Assembly (NCBI RefSeq): GCF_026113935.1
Contig: NZ_JAPEUL010000004.1
Coordinates: 124,001-188,000, forward strand
Origin: Marinomonas rhodophyticola
GTDB lineage: Bacteria > Pseudomonadota > Gammaproteobacteria > Pseudomonadales > Marinomonadaceae
Length of the DNA: 64,000 nucleotides
Direction of reading: 5' to 3'
Below the pieces are notes generated by a model. The model saw only the letters and a list, made by a program, of their open reading frames with translations, did not search any database and was not told the origin of the DNA. Made by a program: the position numbers and the translations under genes. Position 1 is the stretch's first letter; the number at the start of each line of letters is the position of its first letter. Positions 8,362 through 17,029 of the stretch are shown here, in pieces.

Positions 8362-9522
8362 ATGGCGTTATTTGAATACTTTCCGAATTATGTATGGAAC
8401 TTATCGGTTTCTATTGCGGTAGAAAGCGGAGCTAAGATTGGCGAAATCATTGATATGTGTAAACCATTACGCGAGGCCGCAGAGAACGGGGATGACGCAG
8501 GTACGGATGAGTTTCTAAAGCAGTGGGTGAAAATGGCTGACAAGCTAATTGGTCTAGCCGATGAAGATGAGGCGGCGGGGTGCTATTTTTCTGCGGGCAG
8601 TAAATTAAAAAGAGCGGCTCTGTATCTCATGGTTGCAGAGAGAATGCAGGGGCAGGGCCATCCCAATCGTATGGCGACATGGAATAAGGCACAGTCTACT
8701 TTCCGCAAAAGTATTCTATTGAGTCAGGATAATTGCGAATACGTAGAGGTTCCTCTAGAAAATGGCGGAACCATGCCGGCTTTGTATGTTCGAGCGCCTG
8801 GAGAAGGTCCTCATCCAACCGTCGTTTATTGTAACGGTCTGGATAGCTGTAAAGAGATGCTGTATTGGTCAAACCTACCGCAAGCATTGGCGAAACGAGG
8901 CATATCAACCCTTTGCGTTGATCAGCCTGGAACAGGTGAAACTTTGCGTACATATGGGCTGCCAGCGGTAGCGAATAGTGAAGTTTGGGCGTCAAAAGCC
9001 GTTGATTGGTTAGAACAGCAAGATGATGTTGATGCTGCTCGTATTGGCATGACGGGTATATCACTAGGTGGGCATTTTGCGCCGCGAGCGGTTGCTTTCG
9101 AACCTAGATTTGCGTCAGGTGCAGTCTGGGGAGCGAATCACAACTGGGCAGAAGTGCAGCAGAAACGTCTGAAGCGTGAGGGCGAAAACCCTGTTCCGCA
9201 TTACTGGGCGCATGTTATGTGGGTATTTGGCGCGACCGATATGGACGATTTTTTTGCCAAAGCGGAAGGTATGAACCTGAATGGCGTTATGGAAAAAATA
9301 AAGGTTCCTTTCCTTGTTACGCATGGTGAAAAAGATCGTCAGATTAGTCTTGATTACGCTTATCAAAGCTATGACCAGCTTGTTAATTCACCCAATCGTG
9401 AATTTAAAATCTTTACCGATCGAGAAGGCGGCGTCGAGCATGTTGGTGCCGATAATATGAGTTTCGGTTGTGATTACATTGCAGATTGGTTCGCTAAAAC
9501 ACTAGGCGGAAAACAGGGGTAA
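8362..9522 (+). CDS. FrsA-like alpha/beta hydrolase (2,6-dihydroxypseudooxynicotine-hydrolase type)
   Basis: This is a 386-residue hydrolase with a helical N-terminal domain (about 1-125) and an alpha/beta core. The nucleophile elbow GISLGG places the serine at residue 234. Likely partners are Asp325 in THGEKDRQ and His360 in GGVEHVG. The family includes C-C bond hydrolases that split an acyl side chain from a hydroxylated ring, and esterases. A paralogue lies at 14692-15850. It is the first gene after the conserved operator block and is followed 7 bases later by a cyclase-family gene. No signal peptide is seen, so it is cytoplasmic. The substrate may be an acylated phenolic; that is inference. 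Confidence 0.85.
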   Translation: MALFEYFPNYVWNLSVSIAVESGAKIGEIIDMCKPLREAAENGDDAGTDEFLKQWVKMADKLIGLADEDEAAGCYFSAGSKLKRAALYLMVAERMQGQGHPNRMATWNKAQSTFRKSILLSQDNCEYVEVPLENGGTMPALYVRAPGEGPHPTVVYCNGLDSCKEMLYWSNLPQALAKRGISTLCVDQPGTGETLRTYGLPAVANSEVWASKAVDWLEQQDDVDAARIGMTGISLGGHFAPRAVAFEPRFASGAVWGANHNWAEVQQKRLKREGENPVPHYWAHVMWVFGATDMDDFFAKAEGMNLNGVMEKIKVPFLVTHGEKDRQISLDYAYQSYDQLVNSPNREFKIFTDREGGVEHVGADNMSFGCDYIADWFAKTLGGKQG

Positions 9523-9529
9523 GAGCGCT

Positions 9530-10309
9530 ATGTCACGTCAATTTATTGATCTATCAATTTATCTTGAGAATGATGTCATTACCGATCCGCCGTTTATGCG
9601 CCCAGAAATCACTTATCAGACGCATGAGGAAACTGTCCCAGAAGCGAATCACTTTTTTCCAGGTGTGGCAGCAAATGAGTTTCCTGGTGGTCACGGGTTT
9701 GCTGCGGCTGAAACTGTAAAGCTCACGACCCATAATGGTACACATTTGGACGCTCCTTGGCATTTTCATCCTACTATGAATAATGGCGAAAGGGCGATTA
9801 CCATTGATGAAGTACCGCTGGATTGGTGTTTTCGCCCTGGAGTAAAACTGGATTTTCGCCATTTTGAAGACGGCTATGTCGTTACCGCAGCGGATGTCGA
9901 GGCAGAGTTGAAACGCATTGGCTATGAGCTGCAGCCTATGGATATTGTGTTGGTTAATACGGCAGCGGGTACGGCGGTAGGGGACCCCAATTTTTGTAAT
10001 ATCGGTTGTGGTATGGGCTATGAAGCTACTATGTATTTACTAGAGCGTGGTGTGAGAGTCACAGGTACTGATGCTTGGTCATGGGATGCACCTTTTAGCT
10101 ATACCGCTAAACGCGTTGCAGAAACCGGTGATAACTCTCTTATCTGGGAAGGGCATAAAGCTGGTAGAGACATCGGTTATTGTCATTTGGAAAAACTACA
10201 TAACCTCGAAGCTTTGCCTGCTTTTGGTTATACCGTGTCCTGTTTTCCTCATAAGGTGCGTGGTGGTTCCGCTGGCTGGACTCGTGCTGTCGCCATTATT
10301 GATAACTGA
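9530..10309 (+). CDS. Cyclase-family metal-dependent hydrolase (kynurenine-formamidase superfamily)
   Basis: This 259-residue protein carries the family motif HNGTHLDAPWHF near residue 65, matching HxGTHxDxPxH, whose histidines and aspartate bind zinc or manganese. Proteins of this family hydrolyse formamides, isatin and lactone-like rings, or act in polyketide cyclisation. It lies 7 bases after the alpha/beta hydrolase gene in the same operon, so the two probably act in sequence. No export signal is visible. The exact ring or amide substrate is not known. Confidence 0.85.
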   Translation: MSRQFIDLSIYLENDVITDPPFMRPEITYQTHEETVPEANHFFPGVAANEFPGGHGFAAAETVKLTTHNGTHLDAPWHFHPTMNNGERAITIDEVPLDWCFRPGVKLDFRHFEDGYVVTAADVEAELKRIGYELQPMDIVLVNTAAGTAVGDPNFCNIGCGMGYEATMYLLERGVRVTGTDAWSWDAPFSYTAKRVAETGDNSLIWEGHKAGRDIGYCHLEKLHNLEALPAFGYTVSCFPHKVRGGSAGWTRAVAIIDN

Positions 10310-10327
10310 GTGAATGTTGTGAGATGT

Positions 10328-10455
10328 AGGCATTTTTCAAGATTTAATCCATGAAAAATGCCTAACACTCTAGCGCAAAACGTAGCGCACTGCTGTTCAG
10401 TCAGTGCGCATTGTGAAAGGGTGTCCCAATCGAGAGTCTCTGTCGAACGACAGAG
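10328..10455. terminator. Three stacked inverted repeats between convergent genes
   Basis: Three hairpins lie between the convergent cyclase and LysR genes. The first has perfect 12-base arms (AGGCATTTTTCA at 10328-10339 with its complement at 10352-10363). The second has 8-base arms GCGCACTG at 10385-10392 and 10402-10409, followed on the minus strand by a short TTTT. The third is CTCTGTCG-AA-CGACAGAG at 10438-10455. They probably form a bidirectional transcription stop, although none has a long T tract. Confidence 0.55.
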
Positions 10456-10461
10456 TGTCGT

Positions 10462-11379
10462 TTACTCTATATCCATATTAATTGCCGCTTGTTTTAGTGT
10501 ATTTCGTAACCAAATTAGCCCTTCATCATTGTTTCGGTATTGATGCCATTGTGCGCATTGTTTCATTGGGGGAACATCAAAAGGTAAAGGTAATATTTTA
10601 AGTGGCCAAACCTTAGCCATTTTTTTCGCTAATCTCGCGTGAATAGTGGCGATATTTTCTGAACCTATCACCAGTGCAGGTAGAGAAGCAAAGCTGAAGG
10701 TTGTGGCGATTACGTGGCGCTTAATACCGTATTTCTGTGCAAATAAAGTTCCAAAAAAATCTCTTTTAGTTGCCTCTGGTCGCATTAGTACGTGGCCTGC
10801 CGCTGCGTATTTTTCTGCAGTCAATTCTCCTGCTGCAATCTTGCTATGTTTCCATACAACACAAACAAATTCTTCTTCGTACAGTATGTCGCTAGGATGT
10901 TCCGTAGACATAAAATCGGACGGAATAATAAGCAAATCGGCTTTCCCTTGTTCGAGTTGTTCGTGTGGGTTGTTTGCAACTTGGGCTAAGAGTTGAAAGC
11001 GAGCCGTGCTTTTTTGCTTTCCTACTATCTCTAATGCGTGAGGAATCAGTACAGTTTGGGTGTAATCTGAGCAGAAAATGCTAAAGATTCGATCCGTGGT
11101 TTTGGGGTCAAAACTCGGTTGTACCAGAATCGTACTTTCGATGTTGTTTAAGGCGTTACGAACACTGACTTTTAGGTTTTCTCCTAGAGGAGTAATGACC
11201 ATTCTTCGACCGATTTGTGTTAGCAGATCATCTTCAAAATACTCTCTTAATCTTGATAAAGAGTTGCTTAGCGCTGAAGGACTCATATTGAGCTTTTCTG
11301 CGCCTTTGGTAATGCTCTGTTCGGTTAATAGAGTGTCTAATGCCACAAGTAAGTTTAGATCAAGTTTTTTAAAGCGCAT
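10462..11379 (-). CDS. LysR-family regulator, NodD-like subgroup
   Basis: This is a 305-residue LysR-type regulator. The N-terminus KKLDLNLLVALDTLL, then ITKGAEKLNMSPSALSNSLSRL, is the winged helix-turn-helix of the NodD/LinR-like subgroup, followed by an effector-binding domain. The start is ATG 11379; the open frame extends six codons further to a GTG at 11397. It is divergent from the DUF1302 operon and its own upstream region holds the conserved palindrome at 11419-11433. It therefore probably controls the DUF1302 operon and, through the identical element at 8079, the hydrolase/cyclase operon. A decayed relative lies at 2280-2370 and an intact one at 26705. Confidence 0.9.
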   Translation of the reverse strand: MRFKKLDLNLLVALDTLLTEQSITKGAEKLNMSPSALSNSLSRLREYFEDDLLTQIGRRMVITPLGENLKVSVRNALNNIESTILVQPSFDPKTTDRIFSIFCSDYTQTVLIPHALEIVGKQKSTARFQLLAQVANNPHEQLEQGKADLLIIPSDFMSTEHPSDILYEEEFVCVVWKHSKIAAGELTAEKYAAAGHVLMRPEATKRDFFGTLFAQKYGIKRHVIATTFSFASLPALVIGSENIATIHARLAKKMAKVWPLKILPLPFDVPPMKQCAQWHQYRNNDEGLIWLRNTLKQAAINMDIE

Positions 11380-11418
11380 TTTAAGATCTCTTATCACTGG
11401 TTATTTTTATTTTCATCA

Positions 11419-11500
11419 TTCGATAGTATCGAACGGTCGATTCAATTTAAAGGATTTTCCTGAAAGGTTTTAGTGATTTACATTGAGCTTGTTCTTAAAA
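11419..11500 (+). promoter_or_regulatory. Conserved operator/promoter block, copy 2 (TTCGATA-G-TATCGAA)
   Basis: A perfect 15-base palindrome lies at 11419-11433 between the LysR start and the DUF1302 gene. It is followed by GGTCGATTC, TTTAAAGGATTTT, TGAAA and TTTACATTGA, matching the ordered blocks at 8079-8168. Conservation over more than 80 bases in non-coding DNA points to shared regulation. The reader is inferred to be the adjacent LysR. Confidence 0.6.
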
Positions 11501-11531
11501 ACATAAAAATAAAATTTGAGAGGAAGAACAA

Positions 11532-13142
11532 GTGAAAATAATCAACTCGACGCCATTTCGGCTAAAAGCATTGGCTATTGCCATTGTTTCTAGTACTTCT
11601 ACTGCCTATGGATTTGAAATAGAAACAGATAATTCTGACTTAAGGGTCAGTCTAGGTAATACCGTCAAATACAGTACCGCTTTTCGTACCAAGGATGCCT
11701 CTTCAGGTTTAACTCAAGGAAGTGGTGCAGCTAATTATAACGATGGTGATAACAACTTTGATAAAGGGTTGGTTTCAAGTCGTTTAGATCTATTTTCCGA
11801 ATTTGACCTGTCTTATAAAAATGCCGGTGTTCGTATTAGTGGTGCTGCTTGGTACGACGATGTTTATCATCAAGATACAGACAATACCAGCACAAGTTCA
11901 AACCACACCCCTGCCAGTGAATTCTCAGACACCACCAAAAAAACCATGGGTGGAGATGCCGAAATCCTTGATGCTTTTGTTTATTCACGATTCCCTGTGA
12001 TGAATGGAATGGAAGGCACGATTCGTGTTGGGCGCCATAGCTTGTTGTGGGGCGAAAGTTTGTTTTTTGGCTCTAACGGTATTGCTGGAGGTCAAGGGCC
12101 TGTTGATGTGGTGAAGTTATCATCTGTGCCTAACTCTACTTTTAAAGAAACAATGAGACCGACAGGCAAGGTTTCGATTGATATTCCTATTTCTGAAACG
12201 GCCTCTTTAGGTGCTTATGTGGGTTATGAGTGGGAGAAATCTCGCTTCCTTCCCGCAGGTTCTTATCTTTCTACTGGAGATACATTAGAAGGTGAAAAAC
12301 TACTTGCGGGACCATACACAGCAACACACACCTCTGATGATGAAGGTTCTGACTCCGGTCAATACGGTCTACAACTTAAATGGAGTGATTATGACCTTGA
12401 TGCGGACTTTGGTTTGTACGCAATTCGTTTTGATTCTAGCTCCCCAAGTAATATGTATACCATTTTGGATGCTTCTTTCCATCCTAGTCAATACAAATGG
12501 GCTTATGCCAAAGGCATTGAAGCCTATGGTGCCAGTATGGCAAAAACCGTTGGGATTTGGAGCTTGGCCGGTGAAATTTCATATCGTGTAAATGCACCTC
12601 TTGCGAGTGCTTCTACATCGATAACAACGTCAGGTGTGCAATACGACAACGATAAAAATCCTGGATATGCCATCGGTGAGACAGCTCATGCTCAATTCTC
12701 TTGGTTGGCGAGTTTAGGGTCGAATTTCCTATCTAAAGAGTCCAGTTTTGTTGGTGAAATTGCTTGGAACACTCGCGTAAAAACTACTCAAAATGAAGAC
12801 AAGTTAAACCCTAACGCCGACAAATCTGCTGTTGGCATAAAAATGGTTTATTCGCCGATGTATCGTCAAGCTTTCGATGGAGTTGATCTAAGTCCTTCTA
12901 TTGGTATTGGCCATACTTGGGGTAAATCTTCAGCGTTAGGTTCGTCTTTTGGTGTTGATGATGGTGGTGATATTAACGTTGGCGTTAATGCTGTTTATTT
13001 AAATCGTTGGAATGCCTCTTTGAGCTATATCAAATATTTAGGAGATGAAGGGCTATTCAATGATAGTTCAAATAACGCAACGTACAAGCAGTCGCAAAAA
13101 GATCGAGATTTTATCTCTGCTTCTGTAAGCACCACCTTTTAA
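11532..13142 (+). CDS. DUF1302 family outer-membrane protein
   Basis: This is a 536-residue exported protein. The start is GTG 11532, preceded by GAGAGGAAG. The N-terminal signal peptide ends around STAYGFEI. The rest is rich in alternating aromatic and polar strands, and the protein ends in STTF, with the terminal Phe typical of outer-membrane beta-barrels. DUF1302 proteins regularly sit beside DUF1329, Ycf48-like and MMPL/RND genes, as here, and are thought to help move hydrophobic compounds across the outer membrane; the function is not established. It heads an operon with the DUF1329 gene 11 bases downstream. Confidence 0.85.
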   Translation: MKIINSTPFRLKALAIAIVSSTSTAYGFEIETDNSDLRVSLGNTVKYSTAFRTKDASSGLTQGSGAANYNDGDNNFDKGLVSSRLDLFSEFDLSYKNAGVRISGAAWYDDVYHQDTDNTSTSSNHTPASEFSDTTKKTMGGDAEILDAFVYSRFPVMNGMEGTIRVGRHSLLWGESLFFGSNGIAGGQGPVDVVKLSSVPNSTFKETMRPTGKVSIDIPISETASLGAYVGYEWEKSRFLPAGSYLSTGDTLEGEKLLAGPYTATHTSDDEGSDSGQYGLQLKWSDYDLDADFGLYAIRFDSSSPSNMYTILDASFHPSQYKWAYAKGIEAYGASMAKTVGIWSLAGEISYRVNAPLASASTSITTSGVQYDNDKNPGYAIGETAHAQFSWLASLGSNFLSKESSFVGEIAWNTRVKTTQNEDKLNPNADKSAVGIKMVYSPMYRQAFDGVDLSPSIGIGHTWGKSSALGSSFGVDDGGDINVGVNAVYLNRWNASLSYIKYLGDEGLFNDSSNNATYKQSQKDRDFISASVSTTF

Positions 13143-13153
13143 TTTTTTGGAGA

Positions 13154-14521
13154 ATGATGATGTATAACAATAAAAAACACTCTCTTAGTATTTTAGTTAC
13201 CTCTGCAGTACTAGGTTGTTTTTCACTGGCTTCTTATGCCGCTGTTAGCCCAGAGCAAGCCGCTCGATTGGGTGCCGATTTGACCCCTTTTGGTGGTGAA
13301 AAAGCAGGCAACAGTGATGGCTCTATCCCTGCTTGGACCGGCGGTTTTAATGATCCAATAAAAGGTGAAATATTGGGTGGCAAGCGCTTAGATCCTTTCG
13401 CTAGTGAGAAGCCGTTATATACAGTTACTGCAGCGAATATGGATAAATATGCTGATAAGTTAACCGATGGTGTAAAGGCGATGCTACAAAAGTATCCAGA
13501 TACTTATCGTCTAGATGTTTACCAAACTCATAGAACGGCGACAGCACCAGAGTGGGTATACAACTACACAGTACAAAATGCTCTGAAGGCAAAAATGGAT
13601 GGTCACAAGATTAGTGGTGCTTATGCAGGTATCCCATTTCCGATTCCTCAAAATGGTCTAGAAGCTATTAACAATCACCGTTTGTCTTGGCGTGGTGTGA
13701 GCTGGGAAGCGGATATCAACCAGTATCAAATTACATCAAGTGGCAAAGTTGTTTTGACAACGGATGGTCTATTGAAGAACCAAATGCCTTATTACTTTCA
13801 GGAAGGCTCAAGCGAAGAGTTTGATGGCTATTTCTGGGAAGTAAACCTTGAAAACTACGGACCGCCAATTCGTGCGGGAGAACGTATTGCTGGGAGAAAC
13901 AACGTCGATGAAGATAAAACTCAATCTTATGTGTATTTAACGGGTCAGCGTCGTGTACGTAAACTTCCAAATGCTTGCTGTGACACGCCAACTCCTGCGA
14001 CGGCTGGTTTAATGTCTTTCGATGAGTTGAGCGTATTTTCTGGTACTACTGAAGTGTTTGATTGGAAATTGTTAGGTAAAAAAGAAATACTCATTCCTTA
14101 TAACGAAAACCGCTTTTTACAATACAGCGATGCACAAGCCATTACTGGAAATCACTTGAATCCAGATGCTGTACGTTGGGAATTACATCGCGTTTGGGTT
14201 GTTGAAGCAACGCTTGCAGAGGGCAAACGCCATCAAGCAGTACGCAGTAAATACTATCTAGATGAAGATACTTGGCAGGCATCTTTGGCTGATCGTTGGG
14301 ACTCGAATGGTGAGTTATGGAAAACACTATGGCAGTTTAACTACATCATGCCTGAGTTCCCAGGAACGATTCCGCAAACCTTTGGTTTTTATAACTTGCT
14401 ATCAAGTGAGGCTTATGTGGCCAATGTCATGAATGATAAGCCTTCCCAAAATAGGCCTGTAGAGCGTTTTCCTACCAGTACTTTTACTGGTCAAGGCTTA
14501 GCGCGTCAAGGCACACGATAG
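13154..14521 (+). CDS. DUF1329 family exported protein
   Basis: This 455-residue protein has a signal peptide (LVTSAVLGCFSLASYAAV) and the family opening PEQAARLGADLTPFGGEKAGN. DUF1329 proteins are predicted to have a LolA/LolB-like fold and to act in the periplasm. They occur with DUF1302, suggesting a chaperone role for lipophilic cargo; this is association, not proof. The ribosome-binding site TTGGAGA lies directly before ATG 13154. The cysteine in VLGCF could be read as a lipobox, but the AYAA-type signal-peptidase-I site fits better. It is followed by a long hairpin at 14555-14611. Confidence 0.85.
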   Translation: MMMYNNKKHSLSILVTSAVLGCFSLASYAAVSPEQAARLGADLTPFGGEKAGNSDGSIPAWTGGFNDPIKGEILGGKRLDPFASEKPLYTVTAANMDKYADKLTDGVKAMLQKYPDTYRLDVYQTHRTATAPEWVYNYTVQNALKAKMDGHKISGAYAGIPFPIPQNGLEAINNHRLSWRGVSWEADINQYQITSSGKVVLTTDGLLKNQMPYYFQEGSSEEFDGYFWEVNLENYGPPIRAGERIAGRNNVDEDKTQSYVYLTGQRRVRKLPNACCDTPTPATAGLMSFDELSVFSGTTEVFDWKLLGKKEILIPYNENRFLQYSDAQAITGNHLNPDAVRWELHRVWVVEATLAEGKRHQAVRSKYYLDEDTWQASLADRWDSNGELWKTLWQFNYIMPEFPGTIPQTFGFYNLLSSEAYVANVMNDKPSQNRPVERFPTSTFTGQGLARQGTR

Positions 14522-14554
14522 CTTTATTTAATACTCAGTTAATCCGATTACCTT

Positions 14555-14611
14555 TGTATCAAAGGGAGGGCGTAGCCTTACCCCTTTTGGCTTCGCTCGT
14601 CCTTTGATACA
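14555..14611 (+). terminator. Long intercistronic stem-loop
   Basis: Arms TGTATCAAAGG (14555-14565) and CCTTTGATACA (14601-14611) are perfectly complementary. Inside, GCGTAGCC pairs with GGCTTCGC with one mismatch. The RNA would form one long stem with a short loop. It has only GGTTTTGG after it, so it could be a weak terminator, an mRNA stabiliser after the DUF1302/DUF1329 pair, or a repetitive palindromic element. It explains how downstream genes might be expressed at a different level. Confidence 0.55.
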
Positions 14612-14640
14612 GGTTTTGGTTTGCTTGAGAGGGCTTTGTT

Positions 14641-14662
14641 TTACAAACCAAATAGTTTGTAA
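14641..14662. promoter_or_regulatory. Inverted repeat TTACAAAC-N6-GTTTGTAA before the second hydrolase
   Basis: A perfect inverted repeat with 8-base arms sits 30 bases upstream of ATG 14692. Its size and symmetry fit a dimeric regulator site. The same sequence was not noticed elsewhere in the window, so the reader is unknown. Confidence 0.4.
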
Positions 14663-14691
14663 GCTTTCAAATAAAAGACGTTGGAGTATTT

Positions 14692-15850
14692 ATGTTTCGT
14701 TATTTTCCCACTAATTATCCATGGGATCTTTCTATCAATCTTGCCTTGGAAATGGGCGCGCGTATTGGTGAGATTGAAGAAATGTGTGCGCCTCTTCAGG
14801 AAGCTGCTAAAGCAAAAGACGCTGCTGGCTCCAAGGCTTTTCGTGACAGCTGGGAGCGCATGGCAGATAAGTTGTGTGAATTGGCTAAAGAGGATGAAGA
14901 GCGTGGTCGTTTGATTTCTGCCGGTGACAAATATGGTCGCGCGGCGACGTATTATTTAACAGCTGAGCGTTTGCAAGCGCATGGATCACAAGGTCGAGAA
15001 GCCTTGTATCAGCGTTTTCAAGAAATATTTGCTCGTGGTTTAGAGCTAGCAAAAGAAAATTGTGAGCGAGTAGAGATTCCATACGAAGGTAAACACCTTG
15101 CAGCTTTGTATGTTCGTGCAGAAGGCGTTGACGGTAAAGCGCCAATTTTGGTTCAAGTCAACGGCTTGGACTCCACAAAGGAGATGAAGTATCGCGTTGG
15201 TTTACCCGCGTGGTTAGCTAAACGAGGCGTTTCTTCTCTTATTGTTGATCAGCCAGGCACCGGTGAAGCACTTCGTTTACAAGGTTTTACGGCGCGTTTT
15301 GATAGCGAGCATTGGGCAAGCCGTATTGTTGATTGGTTAGAAACTCGTGAAGAAATCGATGCCAAACGCATTGGTATGGAAGGCGTTTCTTTAGGCGGTT
15401 ATTACTGTCCTCGTGCGGTGGCGTTTGAGCCTAGATTTGCTTGTGGTGTGGTATGGGGAGCGAATCATGATTGGCGAGATGTACAAAAACGCCGCCGAGA
15501 AAAAAGAAGGTAGCTTTCCAGTTCCTCATTATTGGGAGCACGTGCGTTGGGTATGGGGTGCAAAAGATATGGATGAGTTCATGGCGATTGCAGAAAACGT
15601 TCATCTAGATGGCGTGTTAGATCGCATCAAGGTGCCATTTCTTGTGACGCATGGCGAAAAAGATTCTCAAATCCCGTTGAAATGGGCGCATCGAACCTAC
15701 GAGCAATTGGTTAATAGCCCTAACAAAGAGCTGAAAATTTTCACAGACCGTGAAGGAGGGGTTCAGCATTCTAGTTTTGATAACTCTGCCAATGCTGGGG
15801 CTTATATCGCCGATTGGGTAGCAGAAACACTGAATGGTCATACGGCCTAA
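14692..15850 (+). pseudogene. Second FrsA-like alpha/beta hydrolase, frameshifted
   Basis: This is a paralogue of the protein at 8362-9522 with the same layout: helical N-terminus, nucleophile motif GVSLGG near residue 230, THGEKDSQIP with the likely catalytic Asp, and GGVQHSS with the likely catalytic His. The frame breaks at an A6 run (15500-15505); with five A's the reading becomes REKEGSFPVPHYWEHV, matching the paralogue's GENPVPHYWAHV. The lesion therefore looks like an extra base in a homopolymer and the gene may well be intact in the cell. It follows the DUF1329 gene after a hairpin and precedes a VOC dioxygenase by 20 bases. Two diverged copies suggest two related acyl-phenolic substrates; that is inference. 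Confidence 0.85.
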
Positions 15851-15870
15851 TCGTAAAGAGGTAATAGATA

Positions 15871-16824
15871 ATGAAGATAGTCGGTTTAGAAACCATCATT
15901 TTTGGTGTTGAGGATGTTGCTTCTTGTGCGACTTTTTTAACGGATTACGGTTTGTTTCCTGTTGATGTAACTGAAACAGGCGGGCGTTTTGAAGCATTAG
16001 ATGGCACCGCTGTTGTTTTGGCTCATGTCTCGGATGAAAGTATTCCTGCCAGTATTGGTAATGGCTGCATGATGCGCAAAACCGTAATGGGAGTTGCTGA
16101 TCAAGAGACGATCGACGCGATTCGTGCAGAGCTGAGCAAAGATCGAAAAGTTCGTACACTGGCGGATGGTTCTATTGAGTCTACGGATGATTCCGGTTTT
16201 GTGATTGGCTTTCAGGTGACGACTCGTAAAGAGTTGAACTTGGCAGGTGAAATCTCCAATGTTCCAGGTTCTCCATTTCAACGACCTGTTAATCATCGAG
16301 CGGTGCAATTAGATGCGGGTCCAATTCGTCCTAGAACCTTGTCTCATATTGTGTATTTTGTACCTGATCCCGTTAAAGCTGAAGCATTTTATGTTGAGCG
16401 TTTAGGCTTCCGTTGCACAGATAGATTCGAAGGGGCGGGTCCGTTTTTACAGCCAGCAGGCACATTAGATCACCACACACATTTCTTGATTGGTGCGCCA
16501 GCGTTTATGCAAGGTGTCGAACATTTCACCTTCCATTTTGCTGGTCCCACTGAAGTAATGCAAAACGGCTCTCAGTTTATTGAAAAGGGCTATCAGGCTT
16601 TTTGGGGGCCAGGTCGCCATATTATGGGATCAAACTGGTTCTGGTATTTCAACAGTCCGTTTGCATGCCATATCGAGATGGATGCCGACATGGATTTGCA
16701 TGATAAAAACTGGAGTCCTCGTGCGTTCCCGATGGGGGCAGATAACTCTCAAGCTTTTTTACTACGTTACAGAAATAAATGGTCTCCTGGAAAAGACACG
16801 CCTCAAAATGGCGATTACGAGTAA
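15871..16824 (+). CDS. VOC-family extradiol dioxygenase-like protein (two-module)
   Basis: This 317-residue protein has two vicinal-oxygen-chelate modules (about 1-135 and 150-300). Candidate metal ligands in the second module are the His in LSHIVYFV, a His in DHHTHFLIG and the Glu in FACHIEMDADMD. The GPGRHIMGSNWFWYF segment matches the substrate side of type I extradiol dioxygenases. Such enzymes open catecholic rings beside the two hydroxyls. AGAGG lies before ATG 15871. It sits between a C-C hydrolase and an MFS carrier, consistent with a ring-cleavage step in this operon. Confidence 0.8.
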   Translation: MKIVGLETIIFGVEDVASCATFLTDYGLFPVDVTETGGRFEALDGTAVVLAHVSDESIPASIGNGCMMRKTVMGVADQETIDAIRAELSKDRKVRTLADGSIESTDDSGFVIGFQVTTRKELNLAGEISNVPGSPFQRPVNHRAVQLDAGPIRPRTLSHIVYFVPDPVKAEAFYVERLGFRCTDRFEGAGPFLQPAGTLDHHTHFLIGAPAFMQGVEHFTFHFAGPTEVMQNGSQFIEKGYQAFWGPGRHIMGSNWFWYFNSPFACHIEMDADMDLHDKNWSPRAFPMGADNSQAFLLRYRNKWSPGKDTPQNGDYE

Positions 16825-16847
16825 TTTTATAATAGAAAAAGCTTTTT

Positions 16848-16881
16848 TGGCGCTGTTGCAGAATGTTTTACCGCAGCGCCA
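16848..16881. terminator. Stem-loop between VOC and MFS genes
   Basis: Arms TGGCGCTG (16848-16855) and CAGCGCCA (16874-16881) are perfectly complementary with an 18-base loop. A T run precedes rather than follows it on the plus strand, so it is at best a weak terminator or an mRNA-processing site. The gap to the MFS start is about 200 bases and otherwise empty. Confidence 0.35.
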
Positions 16882-17029
16882 TAGTAAGCTGGAAAGTGGT
16901 GTTATGCCGCTACCACGAAATAACAATAAACAAAGTGGATGGTAATAGTATGTTGATGATATCTGTGAGATACGGGATTTTTTGCTTTACGGATCGAAGA
17001 GAAGCGACCTTTCATATGGGAGGTGTACG

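Noticed and set aside
8696..9064. A 122-codon minus-strand open frame inside the first alpha/beta hydrolase
   Set aside because: It lies wholly within a gene with clear motifs on the other strand, has no family features and no ribosome-binding site.
15500..15505. Programmed ribosomal frameshift at A6 in the second hydrolase
   Set aside because: Equivalent breaks occur at G, C and T runs in many unrelated genes, and the paralogue has no frameshift, so a sequencing error is simpler.
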